Positions 11,346 through 24,180 of a DNA stretch of 64,000 nt are shown here, in pieces (the stretch's first letter is position 1; each line of letters starts with the position of its first letter). The translations under genes were made by a program, and so were the position numbers. Below the pieces are notes generated by a model. The model searched no databases, had not been told where the DNA came from, and saw only the letters and a list, made by a program, of their open reading frames with translations. Origin of the DNA: Cyanoderma ruficeps (lineage: Eukaryota > Chordata > Aves > Passeriformes > Timaliidae). The stretch is taken from NCBI GenBank assembly GCA_008694505.1, contig VZDJ01007749.1, positions 1,284,712 to 1,348,711 on the forward strand. Direction: 5' to 3'.

Positions 11346-12894
11346 AGTGAAAGTAGCCATTTATCTCTTGACATTTACCACGTAAGAAGATTTTTTTTTT
11401 ATGAAGTAGATTATAGTATTCTCAATGACTGTCACAAACAGTGTCAAAATAATTTTTAAAGTACCTAGAATAATTTAGTAACTTTTTTCTCTTATCCCTT
11501 AAATGTTTACTCCAAATCATATTTTAACCCATATACCTAGTATACCTTGACATATTTCATATTCCCTAGATTCTTTTCATCAGAATTATTGACAGTTTCT
11601 CCACCTTAACAAAGCTGACCTACCGATACTGAGCACACATCTGCAACTCATTCATGCCGTGGAAACAGTCCTAGGAATGTCAAATTGTTCTATACACAGA
11701 TAAAAAGAAATTGGCAGTGTAAAATCTATTAATACTCCTTCAATTCTAAAACTGGAGCAACAATCTGCTGTGCCTCGTAACAAAAGGAAAAGAACCATTT
11801 ATTCCCTAAAATTAAGTACATGGGGAAAGGTGGTGGATAACTGAGCATCATTGCACAAATGTGAATTTTTCTAATATTAGCAAGACCAGTATTATACCAG
11901 ACCATTTAAAATATTCAGAATACAATAGTCCATGCCACATGCTGACATCCTTTGAAAGCAAAGGGGCTGACTCTAGAAAAACTGGTTTAAGATCTAAAAT
12001 ATTTTGTTATCAAGACAGAAAGTGCAAGAGCATCTTCCAACATTTAGCACTTGTATGCAATTATTACTAAAAAAGTACTTTTAGCTATTTTCTAAATGAT
12101 TTTTATCTATATTAGTCTCAGTGAAGCATCTCATCCCCCTGAGAAAATTGTACAACCATATTCTTGAAATGAAGCTAAAGAAGTTTAAATTTGTCCTTTG
12201 TATAAATGAGAATGAAACTCATATATGACTACATGTATCCTCTGCATCTACACATAACATCTGTGTAGGCTGTTGTTAACTTGCATTTATCATAATTATA
12301 TTTGCAAAATAACCTCATTTTAACATTTTTTATGGAATGCTTATCAGGTCATTTAACCATGGAATGGTAAATCCATTGTAAATCATGTAACTTTGGTAAA
12401 ATATAAATAAAAACCTAACTAGAGCTGAAAGTAATTTTCCATAGGCACTTCTGAAGGTATATACATTTTCACATTAAAAATACATAGAACAGAGAATACA
12501 TAAAAGCTAACACAGAAATTATTTTTAAAACAGTATTTCAACCCATATGTAATGACTATTTACATGAAGAGGCATGGGCTGAAATAATTTCAGCTAATTG
12601 ATATCCGTGTCTTTCACTATTGTCTCACAATGAGTCTCATCACAGCTCATTATTTTCACCCTGATTGCCAGAGAGTGGAGAGTTAAGACTCCATCCTGTT
12701 GTCACTCTATTACAGGTTACTGGGGCTCTGCCTAGAAATAGGAACATCGAGTTCAAGATGCTAGCCTAACTTAGCCACAGCTGAGGTTAGAATTGCACCC
12801 AGAAGTAGGTCATGGGAGACAGGGACCTTTTGCACATTTTATACATAAAATTATATCAGAGCACAGAGAGCCTGCTACTCCATTGAAAACAAAG

Positions 12895-12960
12895 AGCCAG
12901 GTTCCCTGCTGTAATGAATAATGACTGAAGTTAAAGGGAGTTAATGCATACACATACTTT
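12895..12960. repeat. possible ancient amniote repeat remnant
   Basis: The segment has the feel of old interspersed repeats common in turtles, crocodiles and birds, which contain words like TGAAGTCAATGGGAGT followed by GCATAAGTACTTT. Here I see ACTGAAGTTAAAGGGAGTTA then CATACACATACTTTAG. The match is from memory and imperfect. Confidence 0.25.
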
Positions 12961-14286
12961 AGGTTATCTACAAATCTGGTGGTTAAGTTATTTGTTTTGA
13001 AGATAACAGATGGTCAAGGTTTTTCTCCTGACTCATATAGCAAGTGCTTAACTTAAGTCTTCAATAAAAGGTGTAATTAATATCTGAAGATCTTTCTGAC
13101 AAAATATAATGATGTAAGTTACAAAGTATGCAGTTTAGGATCTGACATTTGATTCAGACCTTTAAATTGCCTTGTCTATAAAATAATATCAACAACATCC
13201 CTTAAGAGTTCCTTTAAAATCTTACTAGAGTGACATTATTTTAAAACTTTTCTTACAGAACAGCAAGGCATGGAAGACTGCATCTGGCCTGAGAATATGC
13301 TCCCAAATGAATAAAATAACACATCCTTAAGGTTCAAACTTAAATAAATTCCCCTCTAGAAATAGAGTGGGTAAAAGCACTTTACGTGGACATTCCACTT
13401 ATCATTCTGAAACCCTTCTCCCAAGGCTGGAACCTTTGTCATTGCGGAATGCTGAGGGGAAATTTTTAACTTTAATGATTAAGCATGGGGATCACAGCAG
13501 AAATTCTCTTTTCCAGCTTGTCCTGTTTAAAGATTTCTAGTATTACTATGGAAATCACTTAAAACTGTAAGATACTGCAGATCATTAAATGCTCTGAGTG
13601 GGCTGCAATGTAAGATCTACTGAATGAAATGCTACTCTGTCGTGTTGATAAAGATCAGCATGAATCAATACCAGTGTCTCTTCAAACCAATTTTATATGT
13701 TTTAGTCACATTAAAAGCTAGTTTGAGAATATATTTGTATTCTGTAAAATTTACTGGTAGCCAGTCCACCTAATAAACACCTACTTTTGTCATTTTTCTC
13801 ATATCCCCTTGGTTCACCAACTGCTGCTTTTTATTATGTCATTAGTGTCACTTTCACTTCCACCACAGGTTGTCATTACTAGTTACTATTGGTAACCCAA
13901 GGCAGCATTTACTAACCTTCATATTAAAAAATCACAGGATAACTAGACAGACATCAAATCAGAATAGCAATTATCTACATTTATGCACCAGTAATCTCAA
14001 AAATTATGAGATCTTTTCCTTTAATGCTTGTCATTTCAGAGCAGTTGTTGAAACATTAAGGATTTTTCTGTGATGCTATATGTGGCAATGCATAATATTT
14101 CTGCTCTTTCCTATCTTTATGGGTATTAAAAAAACAGTGGGAAATAAACTGCTTTGGCAGCTTTTGAATCATTAGACAATTATATCAATATCAACGAGAC
14201 AACAAAGTATTTTCCTAATGCTTAACCTTATTTCAAAAATATTACATCAGAATAATAGTGGCCTTATCAGAAAAATGGCATGAGGA

Positions 14287-14373
14287 TTTTTTTGGCTGTG
14301 TTTTGGTTGGTTTCATATTTTGGTTTGTTGTTTTTTCTGTTGTATTTTTTGGGTTTGGGCCTTTTTGGGGGGT
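14287..14373 (+). repeat. T/G-rich low-complexity tract
   Basis: T runs mixed with GG, GGG and a final GGGGGG extend over about 87 bases. It is the longest T/G-oriented tract in the window; the A/C-rich tract at 20237-20333 is its opposite-strand counterpart in composition. Confidence 0.8.
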
Positions 14374-15523
14374 AGAAATTAATGAATGCATAGAAAGAAA
14401 CCTTTGAAAGTCCTATCATATTAATGAGACTGAATCAAAGCAATGGTTAACAAAACCCAGGCCTGGATGAGTTGTGAAATTTTATTTTTATTAGCAATTT
14501 TGCTCTTCTCCTTACTACTAAATATTTATACTTTTTTAAATACTGTGCTGTTGCAAAGGTCCTTCTTTCTTCTAATTGCTTAGTTTGTGATCATCTTCCC
14601 TAGATGCTTCTACATTCCACAGTATGCATCTTTCACCAACTGGTTGTGTGTTTCCCTTTGTGTTTTACCTGTTTAGGGGGCTGGGATAAGGCAAATTCTG
14701 AATAGAGATCCTGTAAGTGGAAATCCAGCCTGGAAACTGGATACCAAAATTTTTAAACCTCAGTTTGGACTGTACATAAAAGTAGTTGTTTTCCCAGAGG
14801 AGTTAGGGCTAAAAATTTGCTTTTAACAGATGAAGACCTGCCTTTAAAAATGACATCTGTACATCCTGTTGATGCATTTTGGTGAACTAAAGTTAATCTC
14901 AACATCTAGAAGAAAGATGAGGAAACAAACACACAAGCAGGGATGATTTCAGTGGTTTTATCCTATGATACAGGCTCATTGAGTATTCCCACAAAAAATC
15001 TACTGCAGTCACCATGGAGCTTGGCTTCTGAGCTCCCCGAGATGTGAATGGCCTTCATCATGAAACCATAAAGGAAAATGTGTAAAATTATAACATAATA
15101 CTCTCTTTTCAGCAATAATTTGTGAATTTTAGAATAAAGCATGGAGGAAAGTTGCAGACTACCTGCATTGCAAAAATAAGAAGGAAGGGAATTTCTGATA
15201 ACAGAGCATTGAAAATTCAGCTGCCATAGTCCTGTCTAACAAATTACAGGTAGACTTCTGCAGGGAACAAAAACCCCCTAAAAATTAGTGAATCTAAGGT
15301 GAGCTTTGAGTTGGGGAAGAAAGAACTGCTTATATGAGGTTTCAGAGAAGAGCTGAAGTTCTATCTAGTTTCCCCCTCACTGCCCTAATATCTGCATATG
15401 TTCCCCTGTTTTGAGAAGAGAGTAGCAGTTCCCATAAAATGTTCACAAAGCCCAGGCACCTTTCTTGTAAATCAGAATACCTCTATTGGCTAAAAGATTT
15501 TATTCACAATCATTTACCCTTAT
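14374..15523. other. AT-rich non-coding stretch
   Basis: Nothing recognisable. No open frame of note and no repeat family identified. Confidence 0.55.
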
Positions 15524-15548
15524 GGTAAAAGGTATTTTACCTTTTACC
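15524..15548. repeat. inverted repeat, 11-base arms
   Basis: GGTAAAAGGTA (15524-15534) and TACCTTTTACC (15538-15548) are exact reverse complements with a TTT loop. It is the tightest hairpin in the window. Confidence 0.9.
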
Positions 15549-18500
15549 TAGCAAGTTGATCTTCCCAGTGTGTGAATATAAGCAGAGGGAAGTAATCAGC
15601 AGGAATGACGGTTAGAAACACTGAAGGAGAGTGTAGAGAGAGATGGAATTCCAACCTAAGCTTGATAGAGACAGCAAGTTTTCTCTGTTGCTGAAAGGTT
15701 TGAGTCACTTTCAGGCAAAATTTCTAAATTGCTTGTCTGTTCCAAGAGCACCTTTTCTTAGGAATAATCTGTCCTAAATCCTCTCTTCATCTCCCTCTGG
15801 GGACATCCTTCCTAATTTGTACTCATTAGAGTCTTCAATGAGCCATCCTTTCTTCCATATTATGCCGTAATTTGGGAATTTTGTACAAAGGACGTTTTAA
15901 GAAGGGCTTCTATGCGCTTGGATGTCCAAAAGCATACAGGAAAAAGATGTCTTTTGACAGCTCCCTTTCCAAGCCTCCTGGCCTTGATTCTGCCGTTCCC
16001 AGTGAAAGATGTGATGGGATTACTGACTTCACTACCAAATTTCTCTTGAGGTGAGCACACCACTGGAGCAGACTTGTACAGGAAAATAAACTAATATTAT
16101 TAAAAGAGTTTAATCTTCCTGATCTTTGTAACATTGGTGAAATCTAGAACATGGTGAAATATGTGGCTGTTTTCAAACATTTCACTGCAACCAACCATGG
16201 CAAAGTTTCCGTTCTTGTGCTTTATTTCACCGGTCATTCCCACTCTGTCCATGTCCTGGTGCACTGGAAACCTTGTCCTCCTTCTCCATCCCGAGCAGTT
16301 TCAACTCATTCCAGACCTGTCACCACTCATTTTTTTGTCACCCACACATTGCAGATTTCTAGAGCAATCTCTTTATGGGGAAGCTGCTGAGCACTTTTGG
16401 CAGGCTTTTCCCCAGATTGTCTGAAAATCTCAGCCTCTTGGACTGGTTCCATACTTTGAATGCTCATGTCTGGCCCTGGCCCAAAGAGAGTGCATTTGTC
16501 AGCTCAGCCAGGACATTAATATTCACATTGTGTCCTATCCTTTACAGCTAGCTTTTAAGCCTTGAGAATACTGGAAAGATGCCTTGGAGGATGTGAAAGG
16601 ATATTATTTCCTTCTTTAAATAGAAGGAAAAAAAATATATTATATTGGAGCTACCAGCACACTCGATTAATTTTTAAAAGCAGAAATCTCTAGGTTATAC
16701 TAAGAGCCACAACAGCAAATATTGCATATGCAGTTGAGAACATTTAACAGCAAGTTTAAGTTACATAACTCCTAAATTATTTCAAATAGACATTTGTGCT
16801 GTTCTAAGCACAGGTAAACACACACATAGACTCATGAATAATTGTATTTCCTTTCAGAATGACCTGGCCCATTTCTTCAGATGCCTGTCTCTGATTAAGT
16901 TTGATGTGAAGATGAATAGAAATTCATCTCCAGGTTTTGTCTTAGTAACTTAGATTTATTTTTTGGTTTTAGGTGGGGAAGTCAAAATAGTTTCTCCAGA
17001 ATTGTAATGCATTCACAATTAAATTCATATTTGAATTATCTCAAGAAATTCTCAGTGTTACATTTAATTCCTTTACTTAATTATCTTTCCTGGTTGCTTA
17101 AAAATTAGTTTTCTTACATGAAAATTCTGTAAAAACTGTTGTATAATGCATTATATATTTATGGGACAAGAAAACACACCTACTAAGTGTGAAATTCAGA
17201 ATTAACACCTTTAAGCCAACATTTTCTCTGCCAGTCTTTTTTTTTTAAAAATATAAAATACTTGTATAAGTATAACCTCTTATTTCTCTATTTTAGAAAT
17301 ATTTTAATACTTTCGTTCTTCCCTCTTTACTCTGACAAAATTTGAAGTAAAATAATGGAAAACATTTCCATTAATTCCATCAGAAATGGCTCGACTGGGA
17401 ATAACAACAGAGAGCATTTACAACGTGCCTCAGCAAAATGCTGAGATATTGCATAATACATTAGTGTAGTTATGAACAAAATTTTCATCCTATCCAGCCA
17501 CACAATTTGACTATTATTCTAGGAAATGGGGCAAGTTAATCTGAAATCTCAAAGTAGATTTCCATTTTCTTTTAGATAATTATAAAGGGTACAAGATTTT
17601 TTTGTGTGTGTTATACTTATTTTATAGGTATTGATAGTTAATATTATAAATAAATATGGAGCTAGGGAATGATTCAGGACATTTGAATCTGGTGCAATAT
17701 TTTTCAGTCTTGCAGGACAAATATGGCTTTCACTAAAGTAGTAACTCCTTGTTTAGATGGCAAAGTGTTTTGCAGAATAAGGGAACCCAGTTATGGCTTC
17801 CAATAGCAATGGGACGATTCTGTTAACATTACTGGAAGTTAGACTGGATCACAAGAATCATTTTATTACCTGGCAATTGTAACCTTTCTTTCCTAATAAA
17901 AATTGGTGATCTTTTAAAGTGTAACAAGGAAGAAAAAAAAATAGTTTATGCAAAAATTGGCTATTCTAAAATGTTACAGTCTTGCAGGGCTTTCTTATTT
18001 ATAGATTTTTCTCTAAAAAGGGATAGTCATCACTTAATATCTTGCCACTTTACATGAATATGTAGATTTATTCTCAGAAGACCTCTAAAATATGAAACAA
18101 ATTAATTCAGTGTTACAAGGTGACAAACTGAGGCTGAGGAAGTCACACAGGAAGCCTGTGGAAGAATCAGAAACTCACTTTATAGGAGAATCAAATTCTA
18201 TTAAAAAGCAAGCTTCAATATGTTCCACGTTATTTAGAATAGGGGAAAAACACTCTGCTGAATACTCAACATAAAATCATAAATCACATTTTAACAACAA
18301 AGGATACTTTAATGGTGTGTTTCTTACAAAAAACCAGAAAGTTATCAAGTTGGTATATTTTTTCCCATATTATTGGGTATATTGGTATATTTCCTTTATG
18401 TTACTGAGGGAAAAACAGAAATAAAAAAAACAACAAAACCAACACAAAACCCAATCAGAATTCCTTTAAAAATCAAAGCAGCAAGAACAGTCACAGTAGT

Positions 18501-20236
18501 TTTCAATCCTCAACCAGCAAGTAATAGGTTTTCAACTTCTTTCCTAGTTTTATCAGGGTTGATTCCATTTTCTTGTCAAAATGGATATCCACTTTTGAAA
18601 AAGCACTTTTGTTTGCTTTAGGCTCTGTGCAAGGAAAGGAAAATCCCTCAAGAAACTTTATCATACAGTCAAAGCTGATGACCTACTACAATAATCTTGA
18701 GATGAAAATGAAATATCACCTTGTGAAGTCTTGGGGGACTCCACCTACCTTGGAGTGCAATAGCTCTCTGTATGAGACAGATCCCCTGAATGTGAGCATA
18801 TCTCCCCGGGTTCCAAGGATCTGTTTCAGTGTGCAGAAAATACAAATTCAGCCCCCTTTTTTATATCAATGAAAAAATTTAATGAATTTTCTAATCAACA
18901 CCCTTTTGGGAATTGCAAACCATCTGCATATGGGGTTTTTTTGTCACAAATATATCTTTAACTAAAACACTGTCTCTTTGATTGTTGGTGCTCTGTTTGT
19001 TGTTACAAAACACAAAGTATTTAAAGAGAGGAGCATTTGGAAGTTCTTCAGTAACCAATCTCTATTGCTGCAAAATTAAATCTGCAGATATTCTCTTCCA
19101 TATTTCATCAGTGCAAGCACTTACAAATGTACCCCGAGAAATTCAGTGCCTTCATGCACTCCGTTTTGATATAAATCAGAATACTACACTTTTCTTCGAC
19201 ATGAGTAAAGCAGGTAGAGTGTAAGCTGGCACACAAAATGAGGGGAAATAACTGACCAGACATTAACCTCAAAAACATGGATCTGTGGCAGTTTTCAAAG
19301 TACTTCTCACTCCAAACACAGGCTGCTATTAGAATAAGATCTTAATTTCTTTTAAAGACTTTCTACTTGTGGCTTTAGAGGAATCTGCAAGTTCATCAAA
19401 TGTAAGATAAAGCACAACATTTACACTATGAACCACTCCTCTCCAAAAGTAAACATTTTGCATATTGGAAAACAAAGACAGCATTCTGCTCAGTTAGGGT
19501 GTCAGGCTTGATTTCAGTGAAGCAAAATTAAGATATAGAAAGTTATATAGTGCGCTTACTTGAACTTCAGAAACAAACAAACAGCCAATTGCTCTGATTC
19601 ATTACAAAAACATCTCTCTTGCTCCTAAACAGGCCAATTTTGATACAAATAATGCAAAAAATGACAAATGTGGATGATGTAGCAAGGATAAAATTTTTGT
19701 CTTTAACTGCCTTCCTGCCAAACCCAGGGTGGCATTAATCAGTGGATGTTTTTGCCTGGTAAGCACGTAATGTCCTGGTTATTCCACTTGTTTGTGCTTG
19801 GCTGGAAAAGTGGGACACTGAAGCCTTTGACCCAGGGACAAGCAAGCACACACATGCATAACAAGGGAGGCAATCACAGATGCGCTATCACTGCACTTTC
19901 AGTGAACTCCTAGAACATGTGTTAATGATTCTGTGAGAGGCAACCAAGGGCCTTTGGAAACTAAAAATTATAGACCAGTTTAACAATCCATTTAGCAGTA
20001 GAGTGAGTAACATAATTGCATCTGAATCCTCCAATTCAAATGTAAATTAACATACAGATAGTATATTTCAGAGACACAGATGCAAGTGATCTGCTTGTTC
20101 GTTTCTGTTTATACCATTGTTAAATATAACACAAGTTTAGCAAAGTAAATTATCTCTCTGGCTAAGAAACTATATGTTGATTAATCCAAAATTCCTGAAA
20201 ATATATGTATCTAATAAAAATTAAATCCAAACACAT
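15549..20236. other. mostly AT-rich non-coding stretch
   Basis: No gene is supported. The part at 15840-16440 is less AT-rich and open in several overlapping frames on both strands (plus 15872-16054, 16151-16390 and 16161-16424; minus 15860-16063 and 15910-16134). The first of these meets a donor-like GAG|GTGAGC at 16048-16056 (intron would begin at 16051), but no matching acceptor is clear and no domain is recognisable. An A/C-rich tract lies at 18421-18453. Frames at 18373-18621, 18573-18872 and 18982-19224 look like chance. Confidence 0.55.
18421..18453 (+). repeat. A/C-rich low-complexity tract
   Basis: A runs interrupted by single or short C runs (ACAACAAAACCAACACAAAA type). One of a recurring class in this window. 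Confidence 0.75.
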
Positions 20237-20333
20237 TAAAAAACCCCCCAAAACCCAAACAAAACAACAAACAAACAACCCCCCTCAAAAACAAACAAAA
20301 AAAAGACCCAAAAAAACCAAACCCAAAACCAAA
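20237..20333 (+). repeat. A/C-rich low-complexity tract
   Basis: The longest tract of this class, about 97 bases of A with C runs of 6, 3, 6, 3 and 3. The minus strand therefore carries several G runs of three or more, though most loops are too long for a canonical G-quadruplex. The 80-codon frame across it (20205-20447, Lys/Pro/Thr/Gln-rich) is a composition artefact. Confidence 0.85.
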
Positions 20334-21650
20334 GTGAAATCTACCAATATTTTATCTCAGAAATATCAGAAGCATCACAAAATAAACTCAGAATCACTGT
20401 TTTCCCACCTGCCAGGAAGAAGTACAGGGCATATCTGGAGGCTGTAGGAGCTGCTGACAAACCTGACATGATCCCAAAATTTCACTGTTACCGCCCAAAA
20501 AACAAAGTTAGGCTAAGCAGTTTTACCAGTGATGAAGTCTGTTCTGAGAACAGAATAAATATTTTACATTATAGTGTTGTAAAAGTACATCCATGGAGGT
20601 GATATTTTGCTGTTGTTTTTAATGCTCAAGCAAGTATAAACCTCTCATCCTTGGAGAAATCCCATTATATTATCCCAACCTGTTACTAATTCAACCAAAA
20701 AAGCATTCAGAATTCTGCTTCTCCTTCCAGTGAGAATCATCATGATATTACACAATTTGAAGTCAGAAAAACAATTCTAGTTAGGAAGTGACCTCCCTTA
20801 AGTGATGAACATTCACAACAGATCACTGCCACTTCCCAGGCAAAGCCATCATTGGCTAAAAAACTCAATACAGCAACATTGAATTTGCTCAAAAGACAGG
20901 TAGACAAGTTTATCATAAGAACTAAAAAGGGTGCAATGCTAAGCAAGGGATTTTTTCTCAGCCCTCGTAATTTTATTGAAGTTTTTACAAGTTAAAGAGG
21001 GAGAAGCACTAATAAGGTATATTTCTACATTCAAAAGGTGTCTTTTGTAGATATGACTTCACTGCTTTTCAAGGAAAACATATAATCCAAACAGAACATT
21101 GACATTGATTTCTATTACTCAGAGTAAACATTTCTTATCTCAGAGATGCACATTATTTTGAAATTCTTTATTTCATATTAATGTGTTATAGTCTCAAGAA
21201 AAAACCCTATAAATAATTTTCAAATAAACTAACTCTGTTTATTATTCTTTTGATAACTATTTTTAAAGATCTTATGCACTTAAATTTTAAAAAAAGTATT
21301 TCCACCATGAACCTCAGTGACATAAGAAACTTCAAATTGTACATGCTGTCCAAAATCAATGCATATAACAAGTCTTTCCTGCAGATTGGTGGCTGATGCA
21401 TATCAAGTAGATTGTCTGCATATGAAAAGACTGACCTTAGAGAATGGGAAAGAGAATCAAATGTTAAAAAAATCTTTGTATTCTACATGGTGGTTCTTGC
21501 AATGGAAGTTGCTTAGAAAAATCTAATTTAGTATTTGAAAGGTAAGATTTCTCAGGAAGAAGTTCCAGGAAAAAAATTGCATTTTTTCACTCATCTTTGT
21601 ATTTTTTTCTAAGGAAGAAATACATTTCTCTCTTTCCTTTGTACATCAAG
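20334..21650. other. AT-rich non-coding stretch, possible intron end
   Basis: No gene is supported. The last 30 bases form a pyrimidine-rich acceptor (TTTCTCTCTTTCCTTT, then GTACATCAAG) leading into the candidate exon. Minus-strand frames at 20740-20946 and 21207-21401 look like chance. Confidence 0.5.
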
Positions 21651-21814
21651 AATCTTGGATAAGCTCGGTTTCCACTCTGAAATAAAGCAGAATAGAGGTG
21701 ATTCCTTCACGGTTTTTGACAAGTATCAGCTTCCAAGGACTGTGGACATTTATGAAGAAACCATTATTCTATGTGGTCAACATCATCATAAAGATGTTAA
21801 AAAGACACAACTTG
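21651..21814 (+). CDS. candidate internal coding exon, protein unknown
   Basis: This is the best coding candidate in the window. A pyrimidine-rich tract ending in CATCAAG at 21650 is a good splice acceptor, and CTTG|GTGAGT after 21814 is a near-consensus donor. The 164-base interval is open in one frame, with one base completing a split codon at the start and one base opening a codon at the end (54 full codons between). The peptide begins ILDKLGFHSEIKQNRGD and includes VFDKYQLPRTVDIYEE and LCGQHHHKDVKKTQ. It is mixed and mostly hydrophilic, without the Phe/Leu/Ser or Lys/Asn skew of the chance frames. I do not recognise the family and see no catalytic motif or membrane segment. The frame runs on past the donor to a stop at about 21874. 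No convincing partner exon was found here, so flanking introns would exceed 20 kb. It could be a real exon of a long gene, a relic exon, or chance. Confidence 0.35.
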
Positions 21815-24109
21815 GTGAGTTTGTCAGAGGATCATCAAGAATTATTCGATACAGAACCCTAATAAGAACTGAATAAAAATTAGGGTCTCCTATAAATAAT
21901 TTTTTTTTTAATTTGAAGCTATTGAGATATACATCAACTTAGGTATTAAAATATTTTGTAAGGAAACATCAAACTACGTAGGCAACTTTAGCATGCTTGG
22001 TATTGAAGCAAAGCATATTGGTTTGGGTATCTTTTACTTTTGAACAGAATACTTAAATGAAAATTTCAGTAAGTTGGCTATTAAACCTTGCAAAACAACG
22101 TGGAAAAGGACAGCAAAGCTGATTAACTTCCTGAAATGTGAGTGAATGTGAAGGAGCACAATTGAAAATAAAACCAATTATTTTACTTGCCCTGTGAGAT
22201 AAGCATTGTTACTAGCAAGTGCCATCTTGAATAGAACAGTAAAGCAGCTGACTTTTAAATAGTTCTCTTTTCCCATGTTCTTCTTGCACTTATCTTGAAT
22301 CACAGCTTTAATAACACACTTTGCCTGCACCCCATTTTCCTAACCAGCCAGTGATGCCCATAAACATCTCAGTTCTCATTCCATTGCTGATGACTTTGCA
22401 ACAGTTTATGGATCTCTCCTCTCAGACCCTTCCTCTCAAAAGCTTTGCAGTTCTGTATTTCATGCTTTGGATGAGATGGATCAAAGTGATTTCACCAGAT
22501 ACTTCAAAGTATCACACAAACAGACACAAGATCATAGGAGGCCTCTCATAGTAAAATCCTTATTTATAGAAGCAGCAGAAGGTGAATTCTTGTACTTGAT
22601 ATTCAATAGTTTTAGAGCATAAGGAGTCAATTTATTTGCTGTGTAATAAACCTGCTTGTCTTGCAAAAGTATCCCTAATTGGAAAAAAAAACCAAAAAAA
22701 AACCTGCTTCAAAATTCAAAGAAGAAGAGAATTCAGAAAAGAACGGTGATCAACCTTATTTTTATTACTTTTGTGAAAAACAGAACATATGAGCTATCAC
22801 CGAGCTCATTACCCTCATAAGTCACACACTCAGGCACAGAAAAACAACTGAGAAATTATTTCACCTCAGATGAAAGGCTGTATCCTCCCAGCAGATAAAC
22901 AGCCAAACTTTGGACAACAGTCCAAGCTCCTGTTGAATAAATGAAAGAAAATCTGCTCACTCAAAGTTTAAAAGAAAGGATCCTCTCTTGTATGAAATGG
23001 TGAAACTAGCCAAGGATGATGTTTGAGTTGGGACAACCTTCTCCAGATTAGCCACTATCGAGGTTTCCATTATTTTAGAAGAAAGGAATAAATGAAAGTA
23101 GTTACCATAAAAGAACATTGAGGAAAATCTTCCTCAGTGAGATTATGTGTTCCTGTTGTTTCTGTTCTGCAGAGTGTTTTTAATCTTCAAAGTTAAATAT
23201 TTGGCATAATTCATAATAGCAATTTATTTAAAATGGCCACAAAAGTATATACAATACTCTGCTATTTGCAGAACTTTCTGCTTTCACAAATTGCTGCTAT
23301 TGCATTCAGGATTGATTTATAGACATAGGAGGACTGCCAAAACAGACTTTGTACCACTTTGCTGATTTCAGTTACTCTGTTTCAGCTGGAACACTCATAA
23401 ACAGAAACAAATTATGTAGATGGAAAATTACACTTCTTTTAGACAAGGCAAGGCTTGCAAACTCAAAATTTATTTGTGTTTGAAAAGGTATTTGTGAAGG
23501 AATGAAATTTTATGCTCAGCAAAATCTACACAAGAAAATTAGGAGTACGACAGAAGCGACAAAAGCCAACAAATAATTTTAAGTGCAAAGCTCTCTATCA
23601 TTTTACTTCACAACATGAAAGTTGAACAGTTTTACGTGTTACTAATAGAGCAATTGATGTAAATATGTGAAAAGGGCTCAGTGTCAGGATTGGTGTGAAA
23701 TGCATTTCAAGATTAGAAAATAAGCCTTAGAGAGATTGCTTTTTTTCTGTTATTTGTCACCAGACATCCCACTAAGAAAATTTCTATTCCTGATTTGAAA
23801 AGGAAAAGATTCTGAATGCTGGCAGTGCAATTTGATTTCTTTTTTCAAGAATTAAATTCAATTTGGTTTTGCATCCCCATCTTCAAGGGTGGGCTGTCAA
23901 GCCAGCATTGAAACCTCTCTGCTGTTTTAGCCCTCTGTTCAGCCCATGCAAACATGTCAGAAGGTAGGTGTGAATTTCCCAATGCACAGAGTTTGGGAAT
24001 AGCCAGGAAAAAAACTCAGAACATTTCCTACCTGCAGTAGTGGAGGATCAGGGAGTACAGACTGAGCTCAGGGTAAGTTAATGGTACAACTAAGTGGATC
24101 TGGCTGTTA
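21815..24109. other. AT-rich non-coding stretch
   Basis: No gene is supported. It starts with the candidate donor GTGAGT and contains a short A/C tract at 22682-22703. A CCTACCTGCAG acceptor-like site ends near 24036 and a GTAAGT lies at 24073-24078, but the interval between is only about 36 bases and starts with TAG, so I do not call an exon. Confidence 0.55.
22682..22703 (+). repeat. short A/C tract
   Basis: Two A runs of about nine separated and followed by CC. Same class as the longer A/C tracts. Confidence 0.7.
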
Positions 24110-24180
24110 CTAAGAGGATCTGCTGAAGCCCCACTGATTTCACTGGGTTTTGAACTGACTGCAGTAGTGGTAAGACTGAC
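24110..24180. repeat. possible ancient amniote repeat remnant
   Basis: GATCTGCTGAAGCCCCACTG followed by ATTTCACTGGGTTTTGAACT resembles an old sauropsid repeat with the pattern GATCCTGC..CCCATTGA(C/T)TTCAATGGG. The similarity is recalled, not computed. Confidence 0.3.

Larger units (their letters stand above)
9831..14286. other. AT-rich non-coding stretch
   Basis: No gene is supported. Notable contents are a 10-base-arm hairpin at 11320-11345, a T run at about 11392-11400, and a short patch at 12895-12960 that may be an old repeat. Open frames of 60-70 codons at 10377-10589, 10723-10920, 11861-12070 and 13870-14073 show no domain or splice structure. Confidence 0.6.

Noticed and set aside
15872..16054. 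Plus-strand open frame meeting a GAG|GTGAGC donor-like site
   Set aside because: No convincing acceptor upstream, both strands are open, and the peptide is unrecognised. Kept only as a remark.
24037..24072. Possible 36-base microexon between CCTACCTGCAG and GTAAGT
   Set aside because: Too short to test by frame, begins with TAG, and nothing supports it.
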